Assembly: GCA_034437615.1 (NCBI GenBank)
Contig: DAOTTW010000319.1
Location: forward strand, 1 to 9,070
Length of the DNA stretch: 9,070 nt
Origin: DAOTTW01 sp034437615
GTDB lineage: Bacteria > Chloroflexota > Anaerolineae > Aggregatilineales > Phototrophicaceae
Reading direction: 5' to 3'
Shown: positions 1 through 6,602 of the stretch, piece after piece
Position numbering within the stretch: position 1 is the stretch's first letter
Layout of the letters: every line of letters starts with the position of its first letter
The notes under the pieces: model-generated
Database searches by the model: none
What the model saw: the letters and a program-made list of their open reading frames with translations, nothing else
Told to the model about the DNA's origin: nothing
Program-made: the position numbers and the translations under genes

Positions 1-465
1 CGTGATGCCATCATTGAGCTACAACGCGACGAACAACGCACCTTCATGATTACCACGCACAATCTGAACGAGGCGCAGATACTCGCGGACCGCATTGCCA
101 TCATCCGCAACGGGCGCATCATCGCCAACGGCAGCATAGACGAACTGGCCAAGCATTTTATCGGCAACCCATTGATGGAATTGCGCGTCAACGGCCACCT
201 GAACGGCCTGCAGAACGAGGTCGCAGCCATCAGCGAAGTCAGCATCGACAGCAGCGGCGATAACTGGAAGCGCTACACGACGGCTCAACCGTATCAGGCG
301 AATCCGGCGCTACTGCGCAAACTGACCGCACTAGGCATCGAAGTCGTGACGCTCTCACAGGTGACGCAGACGCTAGAGGACATCTACCTGAAGATCGTCG
401 AGCATGACGAGCGCGAGCAGGGCGCAGCAAGCGCACCTGACCCGCAGCAGCAGAAAGCGAGCTAG
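1..465 (+). CDS. ABC transporter ATP-binding protein, C-terminal part (5' end outside window)
   Basis: This is the last 154 residues of an ATPase subunit that would power an ABC-2 type exporter at the inner face of the membrane. The frame is open from base 1, so the gene begins upstream; the Met codon at 46 lies inside the nucleotide-binding domain and is not the start. Seen here: the segment after the Walker B/D-loop, then the switch-histidine motif ITTHNLNEAQ (His at window residue 20), followed by the usual LADRIAIIRNGRIIANGSIDEL stretch, whose first part closes the nucleotide-binding fold. Residues from about 50 onward form the variable accessory tail that many exporter ATPases carry, ending in a polar Ala/Gln-rich tail. 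Walker A, Q-loop and signature motif are outside the window. The permease starts 2 nt after the stop, so the two genes are almost certainly cotranscribed and coupled. The substrate cannot be read from the sequence. Confidence 0.93.
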   Translation, partial: RDAIIELQRDEQRTFMITTHNLNEAQILADRIAIIRNGRIIANGSIDELAKHFIGNPLMELRVNGHLNGLQNEVAAISEVSIDSSGDNWKRYTTAQPYQANPALLRKLTALGIEVVTLSQVTQTLEDIYLKIVEHDEREQGAASAPDPQQQKAS

Positions 466-467
466 GC

Positions 468-2036
468 ATGGCCACCAGCGCCAACACATCCACCAACACA
501 GGCACACAGGCCAATCCACAGAGCACGCAGGCACCACGCTTGCAAGGCCAGCGCACCCACACACAGACGATGGCCAACGCGCTGATTATCACCCGGCGCG
601 AGGTGCGCGATAGCTTCCGGGATTGGCGCATCATCGTACCCATTGTCATCCTGACGTTTTTCTTCCCGTTTCTGGCGCAGAATGTCGCGGCCAGCTTCTC
701 GAACTTCCTCGCTGGCTTCGGCGCAGAACTCATCGGTGAGCGCACGATTCCGTTTTTGCTGATGATCGTAGGTTTCTTCCCGATTTCGATTTCACTGGTG
801 ATCGCGCTAGAGACCTTCGTGGGCGAAAAAGAGCGCCGCAGCCTGGAGCCACTGCTCAGCACACCACTGACCAACACCGAGCTATACATCGGCAAAACGC
901 TAGCGGCCATGATTCCGCCGCTGATCGCCAGTTTTGGCGGCATGACCGTCTATATGTCCACGCTGCTCGGCAGTGAACTGGCGTGGCGTCCGCCGGCTAT
1001 GCTGATCGTGCAGATTTTCCTGCTGACGATCATACAAGCGCTGGTGATGGTCACGGGGGCGGTGGTTGTCTCTAGCCAGACGACCAGCACCCGCGCCGCT
1101 AACCTGTTGGCCAGCTTCATCATTATCCCGATGGCGCTGTTGATTAACGGTGAGAGCGTGATTATGTTCCTCGCGCCGGATGCTGAATCCCCGCGTGGCA
1201 TCGGGGCACTGTGGGCGATTATGGCGGGCATGTTCGTGGTGGTCGTGCTGCTGCTGCGCCTGGGCAATAGCATCTTCAACCGTGAGGAATTGCTGGGCCG
1301 TTCGCTGGATGCGCTGAACCTGCGCGGGACGCTTGGCCGCATCTGGCGCAACATACGTGCTGTGGATGCCGAAGGCAACACTGCGAAAAACCTGCTGCAA
1401 TGGTATCGTCGGTCAATTCCGTATAGCCTGCGCAACCTGCGCCAATCGCTGTGGATTACGGGCGGTGTGTTTCTGGTCGCGGTTTTACTTGGTATGGGCG
1501 TCGGCCTGCTGCCGGAATATCGCCTGCCGCTGCCGGATCAATCGGTCATCACGGAGCAGTTCAACATCATCGAAGCCACGCTGACCCTGCCCGTTGAGCG
1601 CCAATTGCAAACACAGGCGTTTGTGCTGATTCTGGATAACAACGTGCGCGTTTTGCTGGCGGGGCTGCTGCTGTCGGTCTTCAGCTTCGGTGTGATGGCC
1701 TACGTGATTACGCCGATTACGTTTGTGCTGCTCGGCTATGTGCTGATGCAGATGTTGCTATCGGGCTATGACATCCTGCTCTACGTCGCTGCGGTCCTGC
1801 CACATGGCATCATCGAGATTCCGGTTATCGTGCTGGCCACGGCTGTCATGTTCCGGCAAGGCGCGATTGTCACCAAACCGCCGCAGGGCATGACCGTCGG
1901 GCAGGCGTGGATGAGTGCGCTAGGCGATACGCTGAAGCTGGCCATTGGGGTTATCGCGCCGGGCCTGATTATCGCGGCTTTGATCGAAACCTATGTGACG
2001 CTGAGCGTGGTGCGGGCTATATTGGGGGGCCTGTAG
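468..2036 (+). CDS. ABC-2 type permease fused to a C-terminal SpoIIM-like (DUF95) membrane domain
   Basis: Predicted polytopic membrane protein of 522 residues, the partner of the preceding ATPase. Residues about 36-290 read as an ABC-2 permease half: a first membrane segment near 54-72, the coupling-helix type motif GEKERRSLEPLLSTPLTN (119-136), and further hydrophobic segments near 96-114, 147-165, 177-200, 210-228 and 245-264. A polar linker (about 265-325) follows. Residues about 326-522 resemble the stage II sporulation protein M family: NNVRVLLAG (391-399), the family-typical LPHGIIEIPVIVLA (444-457), and IIAALIETYVT (501-511) near the end. The first 34 residues are Thr/Gln/Asn-rich, with no membrane or signal character. 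Met35 (position 570) is a plausible alternative start, but neither start has a good Shine-Dalgarno; 468 is kept because it lies 2 nt from the upstream stop. Domain assignments are by motif recognition; the transported substrate is unknown. Confidence 0.87.
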   Translation: MATSANTSTNTGTQANPQSTQAPRLQGQRTHTQTMANALIITRREVRDSFRDWRIIVPIVILTFFFPFLAQNVAASFSNFLAGFGAELIGERTIPFLLMIVGFFPISISLVIALETFVGEKERRSLEPLLSTPLTNTELYIGKTLAAMIPPLIASFGGMTVYMSTLLGSELAWRPPAMLIVQIFLLTIIQALVMVTGAVVVSSQTTSTRAANLLASFIIIPMALLINGESVIMFLAPDAESPRGIGALWAIMAGMFVVVVLLLRLGNSIFNREELLGRSLDALNLRGTLGRIWRNIRAVDAEGNTAKNLLQWYRRSIPYSLRNLRQSLWITGGVFLVAVLLGMGVGLLPEYRLPLPDQSVITEQFNIIEATLTLPVERQLQTQAFVLILDNNVRVLLAGLLLSVFSFGVMAYVITPITFVLLGYVLMQMLLSGYDILLYVAAVLPHGIIEIPVIVLATAVMFRQGAIVTKPPQGMTVGQAWMSALGDTLKLAIGVIAPGLIIAALIETYVTLSVVRAILGGL

Positions 2037-2042
2037 CTGGCT

Positions 2043-2062
2043 ACGCCAAGACTGGCGTCCGC
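2043..2062. repeat. Degraded copy of the palindromic repeat found at 5094-5142
   Basis: Positions 2043-2048 (acgcca) pair with 2053-2058 (tggcgt) around a 4-nt loop. Together with the following ccgc, the unit acgcca-N4-tggcgtccgc matches 5096-5115 at 16 of 20 positions, with all four differences confined to the loop. The second palindrome of the intact copy is not present here. It lies immediately after the permease stop, in the convergent gap. Confidence 0.5.
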
Positions 2063-2090
2063 TGAATGATGAACCCGAATCCGTGTTGTA

Positions 2091-2116
2091 GCGGGCGACC
2101 CGATGTGGTCACCCGC
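2091..2116. terminator. Possible terminator hairpin between convergent genes
   Basis: An inverted repeat, gcgggcgac (2091-2099) and gtcacccgc (2108-2116), has 8 of 9 positions paired and an 8-nt loop. It sits between the stops of the permease and the SGNH hydrolase gene, which converge here. No T-run follows on either strand, so it is not a textbook intrinsic terminator. The position is the main support. Confidence 0.4.
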
Positions 2117-2126
2117 TTAGATCTGG

Positions 2127-3656
2127 TTATGGCAGCAAGGCGTTGTCATGCATGAATGCGGCAAATAGTTCGGCCTGTATGCGGCTGCCTGCGCCATTCA
2201 TATGCTGCAAATCCTCGGCCCATAGGCTACGATCACGCGGAAAATCCGCCCGTAAATCGTAATAGGGCAAGCCGAGTTCTTCAGCGAGTGCGGCGCTGAT
2301 GGCGTTATGCTGGTCTACGCCGCGCACCTCAAAATCGCGCAATTCGTAATACGTCCAGCTAGCCAGCATCACAGCGACGTTATGCGCCTGCGCGATGCCG
2401 ACCATGCTACGCAGATTGCGCTCATAGTAGATCGGCTCGTTGGCCTCTAGCACGTCAATGTCGTTGGTGCGCTCATAGGGGCATAGCGACTGCTCAAATT
2501 GCACCTCGACGCCGGACGCCTGCCCCGCCGGGTCGGGCATCCAGCCCAGGTTGACCGCCACGAAGCGATATAGCGCACTCGGCCCAAAATCAACGCCCTG
2601 CGGATTGTAAAAGCCGATATTAGTTGGTAAACCACGATAGGGCGTGATGCCAGCATAGCAGCCTTCGGCCATCACACGCGGAAAGACATCGTTAATCGCA
2701 TGGAAAATCACGATCATATCCGGTTCGAGTTCCAGCACCCGAAACGCCAGATTCGACAGCGAATGCCATGTGTTCCAGCTTGGCACACCCGCGTTGACGA
2801 TTTCGACGTTTGTATAGCCGTATTCGTCGCGCAGGATGCGTTGCAGGTGGGCCGGGTAGCTTTCTGCGGCTGATGTGCCTGTGCCGTAGGTCGTGGAGCC
2901 ACCTAAAGCCACCACACGGAACACGCTATCTGGTTTGGGGATTTGCACGAGGTCGCCACGATAGCCAAGCGCGTTAATCTGGCCTAATTCCGGCAGATAG
3001 TTAATCAGTGGCACCGGATGCAGCAAATTGTTGAGTTCGGCACGGCGTTGCAGGTCATCTGCGGATACGATATAGCGGATTTGCTCGGCGGGCGTGCCGT
3101 AGGATGCAAAATACCAGCGCGTCGCCGTTTCCAGCAGCAGCACCGTCAGCAAGAGCAGCACAGCCACCGTCACAAAAGCGCGTGTGGGGCGCTGCAAAAT
3201 GCGCAGGTGTGGACCCAGTAAGCGCCGCAGCAGCCCCGTAAGCCCTGCGATAAGCAAGAACGACGCCAGCGCGATCACGCCCCAACTCAGCGGACTCAAC
3301 AGCACATAGGTCAGGGGCAATTCATGCGTGGTGCTGCTGCCATCCGGCCAATCGGCGCGTAAGGTGGGGGTATAGCCGCTGGTCGTGCATTGCGTCTTGT
3401 CGGCTACGCCAATGGTGCCGCTGCCGTCTACATAAACCGACTGCACGCCCGACACACGCCAGCTTACCTGCACACATGCGCCAGGCTTCCAGAGTACGCG
3501 GTCATCCACGCTCAGCGAGATGGTGCCATCGTTGACGTTTGCGCTGATGTTGCCGGGGATAGGCAGCAGCACAGGCATGAGCAACAGCAGCAGCAAAGCA
3601 AACGCTGCCAGTAGCATCCGTATGGGCGGACTGATGCGGTTGAGGTATCTGCGCAT
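2127..3656 (-). CDS. Membrane-anchored SGNH/GDSL-family hydrolase with an N-terminal Ig-like domain
   Basis: A 509-residue protein with an esterase/lipase-type SGNH domain at its C-terminal end. An N-terminal hydrophobic segment (about 13-33) is followed by an Ig-like beta domain (about 36-116) containing WKPGACVQVSWRV and two cysteines (61 and 90) that could form a disulfide. Two more hydrophobic segments follow at about 118-141 and 160-178. The SGNH domain spans about 245-509: block I GGSTTYG with nucleophile Ser254, block II NAGVPSWN with Gly290, block III HAIND with Asn322, and block V DLQH with Asp482 and His485. All catalytic positions are present, so activity is likely. Substrate is not predictable; acyl or acetyl esters on lipids or glycans are typical of the family. 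It is the last gene of a minus-strand operon, starting 3 nt after the lipoprotein stop. Which side of the membrane the catalytic domain faces is not certain from sequence alone. Confidence 0.88.
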   Translation of the reverse strand: MRRYLNRISPPIRMLLAAFALLLLLLMPVLLPIPGNISANVNDGTISLSVDDRVLWKPGACVQVSWRVSGVQSVYVDGSGTIGVADKTQCTTSGYTPTLRADWPDGSSTTHELPLTYVLLSPLSWGVIALASFLLIAGLTGLLRRLLGPHLRILQRPTRAFVTVAVLLLLTVLLLETATRWYFASYGTPAEQIRYIVSADDLQRRAELNNLLHPVPLINYLPELGQINALGYRGDLVQIPKPDSVFRVVALGGSTTYGTGTSAAESYPAHLQRILRDEYGYTNVEIVNAGVPSWNTWHSLSNLAFRVLELEPDMIVIFHAINDVFPRVMAEGCYAGITPYRGLPTNIGFYNPQGVDFGPSALYRFVAVNLGWMPDPAGQASGVEVQFEQSLCPYERTNDIDVLEANEPIYYERNLRSMVGIAQAHNVAVMLASWTYYELRDFEVRGVDQHNAISAALAEELGLPYYDLRADFPRDRSLWAEDLQHMNGAGSRIQAELFAAFMHDNALLP

Positions 3657-3659
3657 GAT

Positions 3660-4304
3660 CTAGCCTTCAGGCTCTGGCGTGATTTCCGGCGTCACTTCTG
3701 GTTCTTTCGTAATTTCGGGCGCTGCCTCGGCGGGTGTGTTGTCGATGAAGAAATGGCCGCGTTCAACGCACAGGTCGCTACGTTCGGCATCGCTCACACG
3801 CGCCACCCAATCCCAACGCCCGGATTCAGGCATCCGCAGTGGATCAAGCGCCATGTTATAGAATGCGCCGCCCGGTTGTTCAAGCCGGATTTCCGCGTCG
3901 GTGGCCTCATGCGAGGCGACGAAGGTAAACACAGCCTGCGGCACGTTCAGGTAAGCCGCCACGATCAGCGTATCCCCGGCGCTGTAACGCAAACCAGCGG
4001 GATCACCGTCATTGAAAAACAGGTCGAATTCCCCACAGAGCGCAGCAACAGAAAGCGTCGGCGTTACGCTTGGCGTGAGGCTTGGGGGCGGCGTCGCTGT
4101 GACGGTTGGGGTGAAGGTGGGCGTGAAGGTCGCGGGTAAGGTAGCGCGTTGTGGCGGTGGTGTGATGCGCGTGGTGATGGCCGTCGGGCTGGCCGTGATG
4201 GTTGCCGTAGGCGGTGGGCTAGGCGTAGGGTCAGGCACGGCGTTGCAGGCGGCCAATGATAGCAGCAGCAAGCCAACGCCGATTATCTCGTGTGAGTGTC
4301 GCAT
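3660..4304 (-). CDS. Predicted lipoprotein with Pro/Thr-rich linker and small beta domain
   Basis: A 214-residue exported lipoprotein of unknown function. Residues 1-19 form a short signal peptide (GVGLLLLSLAAC) with lipobox LAAC, so lipidation is expected at Cys20. Residues about 23-87 are an extended linker made of Pro/Thr/Ser repeats, probably spanning the cell-wall layer. Residues about 89-190 form a compact region with alternating polar and hydrophobic residues (likely beta-sandwich), including DTLIVAAYLNVPQAVFTFVA and a GRWDWVARV strand. Cys90 and Cys179 flank it and could form a disulfide. The tail (about 191-214) is a second low-complexity stretch of Glu/Pro/Thr. The gene lies between plsY (20 nt upstream) and the SGNH hydrolase (3 nt downstream), so it is probably cotranscribed; an accessory or ligand-binding role near the envelope hydrolase is only a guess. 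I do not recognise the globular domain as a named family. Confidence 0.82.
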   Translation of the reverse strand: MRHSHEIIGVGLLLLSLAACNAVPDPTPSPPPTATITASPTAITTRITPPPQRATLPATFTPTFTPTVTATPPPSLTPSVTPTLSVAALCGEFDLFFNDGDPAGLRYSAGDTLIVAAYLNVPQAVFTFVASHEATDAEIRLEQPGGAFYNMALDPLRMPESGRWDWVARVSDAERSDLCVERGHFFIDNTPAEAAPEITKEPEVTPEITPEPEG

Positions 4305-4324
4305 GAAAGCTCGGTGTGATTGGC

Positions 4325-4993
4325 TCAGGCGCGTTCACCCAGGCGGCGTTCTGTGCCTGCGACCAAGCGTTGAATATTGCCCTTGAAGCGTACACCCAGT
4401 AGCACCGCCAGCGATAGGCCATAAGGCACGTATTCCAGCGGCACAAGCCGTTGCAGCGCCAGTACGATCAACCAAACGATGGCCAGTGTAAAGGCCGCCA
4501 GCACCGCCAATGATACATAGCGCGTGGCGAAGACCAACGCGAAGAATAGCGCAAGCATCCCCACGAGAATCTGTACAGGGGCGATCATCAGCATGGTGCC
4601 CATAGCTGTTGCAGCCCCCTTACCGCCCAGGATCGTCAGGCGGCCACCCTTACGCGCTGCCCAGTAAAATAGTGTGGCGAAAAGCGACCAGTTATGGCCG
4701 ACGATGGCGACGATAGATGCAATCGTCGTGGCCGCCCATTGTGCCTCTGGCATCAGGCTACGCGCCAGCAGCACCGCCGTGATGCCCTTGATCGCGTCCA
4801 GGGTGACAACGACCAGGCCCCAACGCATCCCCAGGGCACGCGCCGCGTTCGTGCCGCCCATGTTGCCGCTGCCGATGTCGAAGATATTGATGTTATGCAG
4901 CTTGCCAATAACATAAGCTGTCGGAATCGAGCCGAGCAGATAACTCATAATAACAACGGTCAAAACTTGGTTTAGATTTGCGTCAATACCCAT
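4325..4993 (-). CDS. plsY: Glycerol-3-phosphate acyltransferase PlsY
   Basis: An integral membrane enzyme that transfers an acyl group from acyl-phosphate (made by PlsX) to glycerol-3-phosphate, giving lysophosphatidic acid, the first step of phospholipid synthesis. The 222-residue protein shows the family signatures in order: YLLGSIPTAYVIGK (18-31), GSGNMGGTNAARALG (41-55), LDAIKG (65-70), GHNW (99-102), GGKGAATAMGT (123-133) and the C-terminal FKGNIQRLVAGTE (203-215). Several strongly hydrophobic segments fit the multi-pass topology. The stretch between GHN and GGKG is about 21 residues (with YWAARKGGRLTIL), whereas I recall roughly 9 in well-studied PlsY proteins, so an extra loop appears to be inserted there. 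It is the first gene of the minus-strand operon, its start facing the divergent intergenic region; only a weak, distant purine-rich ribosome site (ggag) is visible upstream. Confidence 0.95.
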   Translation of the reverse strand: MGIDANLNQVLTVVIMSYLLGSIPTAYVIGKLHNINIFDIGSGNMGGTNAARALGMRWGLVVVTLDAIKGITAVLLARSLMPEAQWAATTIASIVAIVGHNWSLFATLFYWAARKGGRLTILGGKGAATAMGTMLMIAPVQILVGMLALFFALVFATRYVSLAVLAAFTLAIVWLIVLALQRLVPLEYVPYGLSLAVLLGVRFKGNIQRLVAGTERRLGERA

Positions 4994-5093
4994 AGATACG
5001 CTTTGCGCTCACTCCCTGGATGTGTGCAACCCGCCGGATCAATTGTTATGGAGCTTATGCAGAAATCAAGACGGATTCAGGTGATCTTTGTAG

Positions 5094-5142
5094 GGACGCC
5101 ATCCTTGGCGTCCGCAGATGGTGGACACGGCAAGCCGTGTTC
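5094..5142. repeat. Double palindromic intergenic repeat (REP/MITE-like)
   Basis: Two adjacent hairpins lie here. The first is ggacgcca (5094-5101) with tggcgtcc (5106-5113), a perfect 8-bp stem with a 4-nt loop. The second is acacggc (5125-5131) with gccgtgt (5134-5140), extendable by a G-T wobble and one further G-C pair (5123 with 5142). They are separated by 11 nt. The first is preceded by gta (5090-5092), so the unit opens gtagggacgcc, a start I associate with dispersed palindromic repeats in Chloroflexota and Cyanobacteria (from memory). The first half recurs in degraded form at 2043-2062. It lies in a divergent promoter region, so it is unlikely to be a simple terminator for either neighbour. 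Confidence 0.7.
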
Positions 5143-5201
5143 TTGCAGATCGCTGGCTAACAGAGCGTAAGGTAATCGTTGGCAGCGTGCCCGATACTAT
5201 C

Positions 5202-5210
5202 TGTTAGAAT
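5202..5210 (+). promoter_or_regulatory. Possible extended -10 promoter element for the CAP-LysM gene
   Basis: The sequence tgttagaat fits an extended -10 element (TGn followed by a TATAAT-like hexamer with one mismatch). The best -35 candidate, ttggca at 5179-5184, is 20 nt away, too far for a standard pair. Transcription from this -10 would begin around 5217-5218, almost on the ATG at 5220. If real, the mRNA would be leaderless or the true start would be the ATG at 5247. Confidence 0.4.
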
Positions 5211-5219
5211 ACCGACTGC

Positions 5220-6572
5220 ATGGAAACCATACTACGATTTTGCCCTATGTGCCCAACAATTGACAAGCAACGTAGGTTACATCAGCCATTGCTCATCAGA
5301 TTATTATGCATTGTGATGGTCCTGAGCCTCGCTTCTGTAACGGCCTCTATCACACGGGCGCAGGATTACCGTAGTGATTTGCTGGGGCGCACCAATGGCC
5401 TACGTGCATCGCTAGGGTTAGGCAACTATCGCATCAACAGCGCCCTGAACGCCGCCGCAGCCAACCACGCCCGCTGGATGGTGACGACGGGCAAAATCAG
5501 CCACGTGCAAGCGGACGGTGTGCGCCCGCGTGACCGTGCGGCCAATGCAGGCTACCCTTCGACGTGGGTCTCAGAGAATATCTACATGGGAACCAGCGCC
5601 AGCGCTGGCAGCGCGTGGCAATTCTGGGTCAATTCCCCTGTGCATTATGCGGGGCTGACCAGCCCGAATTACTCTGATGTGGGCATTGCGTCCGTTGCGG
5701 GTAATGGTCAACGCGCCTATGTGATGGTCTTCGGCTCTCCGGGTGGGTCGCGCAATGTCACGGTGTCGATCAACCCAGCTTCCATCAATGCGATCAATGC
5801 CAGCGCCAGCAATCGCCGTGATAACAATGCTGTTGCCGCCGCCGGAGCGCCGCCCTTCGTGGTGGGTGTGGATGCCGTTGGCAATATCATGCATGAGGTG
5901 CGCGAAGGCGATACGATGGGCGACATCGCGCTGACGTATGGCTATACCTGGGATGACATCCCCTATATGCTGCAAATCAACGATATGACCTGGGATGACA
6001 TCCGGCTGATACAGCCCGGTAACGTGCTGCTCGTGCCGCCCTATTCTGGCACGTATACCCCAACGCCGCCGACCTCTGCTGACGGTGAAGGTGCGAGCGC
6101 TGACGATAGTGCAGCCGTTGCGACCGAGGCAGCAACGACAGCAACGCCAGACCCGACAGGCACACCAGCACCGGCAGCAACAGCTACCGTCGATGAAGCA
6201 GCGTTGTATGCGCGTGCGGCCACCTGGACGCCAGAGCCAGCAGACCAGATCACGCCGACAACGGCCAGCATGATAATCGGCAGTGTACTGCGCCCAGCCG
6301 ATGTCATACCCAACGACACAGCAGCCAGCCAAACGCCGGAGCAAACCATCGCAGCAACCCGCGTCAATTTGCAGGTGCGGGCCATACGCCACGATCCACC
6401 GACGCGGATCGCGCAACAAGCCACAGCAGCCAGCCCTAACGGGGCACTCTTACCAGCAGCCAGCAGCGCCGCCTTGACTGCACCGCCAGCATGGTTGCTT
6501 GTTGCAATTGGTGTGCAGCTTAGTATCCTGGGCTTCGCGGTTTACGAGTTCATCCGCCGCAGCCGCCACTAA
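5220..6572 (+). CDS. Secreted CAP (SCP/PR1-like) and LysM domain protein with C-terminal membrane anchor
   Basis: A 450-residue surface protein. Residues about 20-47 form a signal peptide (cleavage probably after TRA, residue 47). A CAP domain occupies about 50-172: NGLRASLGLGNYRIN, AANHARWM (His83), ISHVQADG (His95), SENIYMG (Glu119), WVNSPVHYAGLTSPNYSDVGIA (quoted in part; His142). A LysM peptidoglycan-binding domain follows at about 224-273, opening HEVREGDTMGDIALTYG and ending IQPGNVLLVPP; it contains TWDDI twice, 14 codons apart. Residues about 275-420 are low-complexity Ala/Thr/Pro, likely a wall-spanning stalk, and residues about 424-442 form a membrane helix followed by RRSRH, so the protein is probably tethered by its C terminus. 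CAP domains in bacteria have varied and mostly undefined roles, so the activity is unknown. No Shine-Dalgarno precedes 5220; Met10 (5247) is an alternative start that also keeps the signal peptide. Confidence 0.9.
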   Translation: METILRFCPMCPTIDKQRRLHQPLLIRLLCIVMVLSLASVTASITRAQDYRSDLLGRTNGLRASLGLGNYRINSALNAAAANHARWMVTTGKISHVQADGVRPRDRAANAGYPSTWVSENIYMGTSASAGSAWQFWVNSPVHYAGLTSPNYSDVGIASVAGNGQRAYVMVFGSPGGSRNVTVSINPASINAINASASNRRDNNAVAAAGAPPFVVGVDAVGNIMHEVREGDTMGDIALTYGYTWDDIPYMLQINDMTWDDIRLIQPGNVLLVPPYSGTYTPTPPTSADGEGASADDSAAVATEAATTATPDPTGTPAPAATATVDEAALYARAATWTPEPADQITPTTASMIIGSVLRPADVIPNDTAASQTPEQTIAATRVNLQVRAIRHDPPTRIAQQATAASPNGALLPAASSAALTAPPAWLLVAIGVQLSILGFAVYEFIRRSRH

Positions 6573-6602
6573 CCGCCAGCCTAACGAAAGATCAGGCACG
6601 CT

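Larger units (their letters stand above)
4994..5219. other. Divergent intergenic region between plsY and the CAP-LysM gene
   Basis: This 226-nt region must hold the promoters of two divergent operons. The central part (5094-5142) is taken by a double palindromic repeat, leaving about 100 nt on the plsY side and about 77 nt on the other side. On the plus strand an extended -10 like motif lies at 5202-5210. On the minus strand I see no convincing -35/-10 pair; a ttgatt hexamer (5069 to 5064) is the best -35 candidate but lacks a clear partner. No riboswitch-like or tRNA-like fold was evident. Confidence 0.6.

Noticed and set aside
46..465. A complete small ATP-binding protein starting at Met 46
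   Set aside because: The frame is open from base 1 and the Met lies in the ITTH switch region, so this is the tail of a longer ATPase.
239..943. Long minus-strand reading frame opposite the ABC genes
   Set aside because: Its translation is Arg/Ser/Cys-rich with no recognisable motif, and it lies opposite two well-supported genes; it is an antisense artefact.
4080..4260. Apparent tandem DNA repeat or CRISPR-like array in the lipoprotein gene
   Set aside because: The repetition is irregular and explained by Pro/Thr codons of the linker; there is no constant repeat with unique spacers.
5041..5219. Small RNA or riboswitch upstream of the CAP-LysM gene
   Set aside because: The only clear structure is the palindromic repeat, which has a degraded copy elsewhere in the window and matches no riboswitch core that I know.
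5571..6419. 282-codon minus-strand frame opposite the CAP-LysM gene
   Set aside because: It is Arg/Cys/Trp-rich, without domain signals, and opposite a gene with clear CAP and LysM motifs.
6100..6480. CAG/GCA-rich stretch as a microsatellite or array
   Set aside because: It encodes the Ala/Thr/Pro stalk of the CAP-LysM protein and has no constant unit length.
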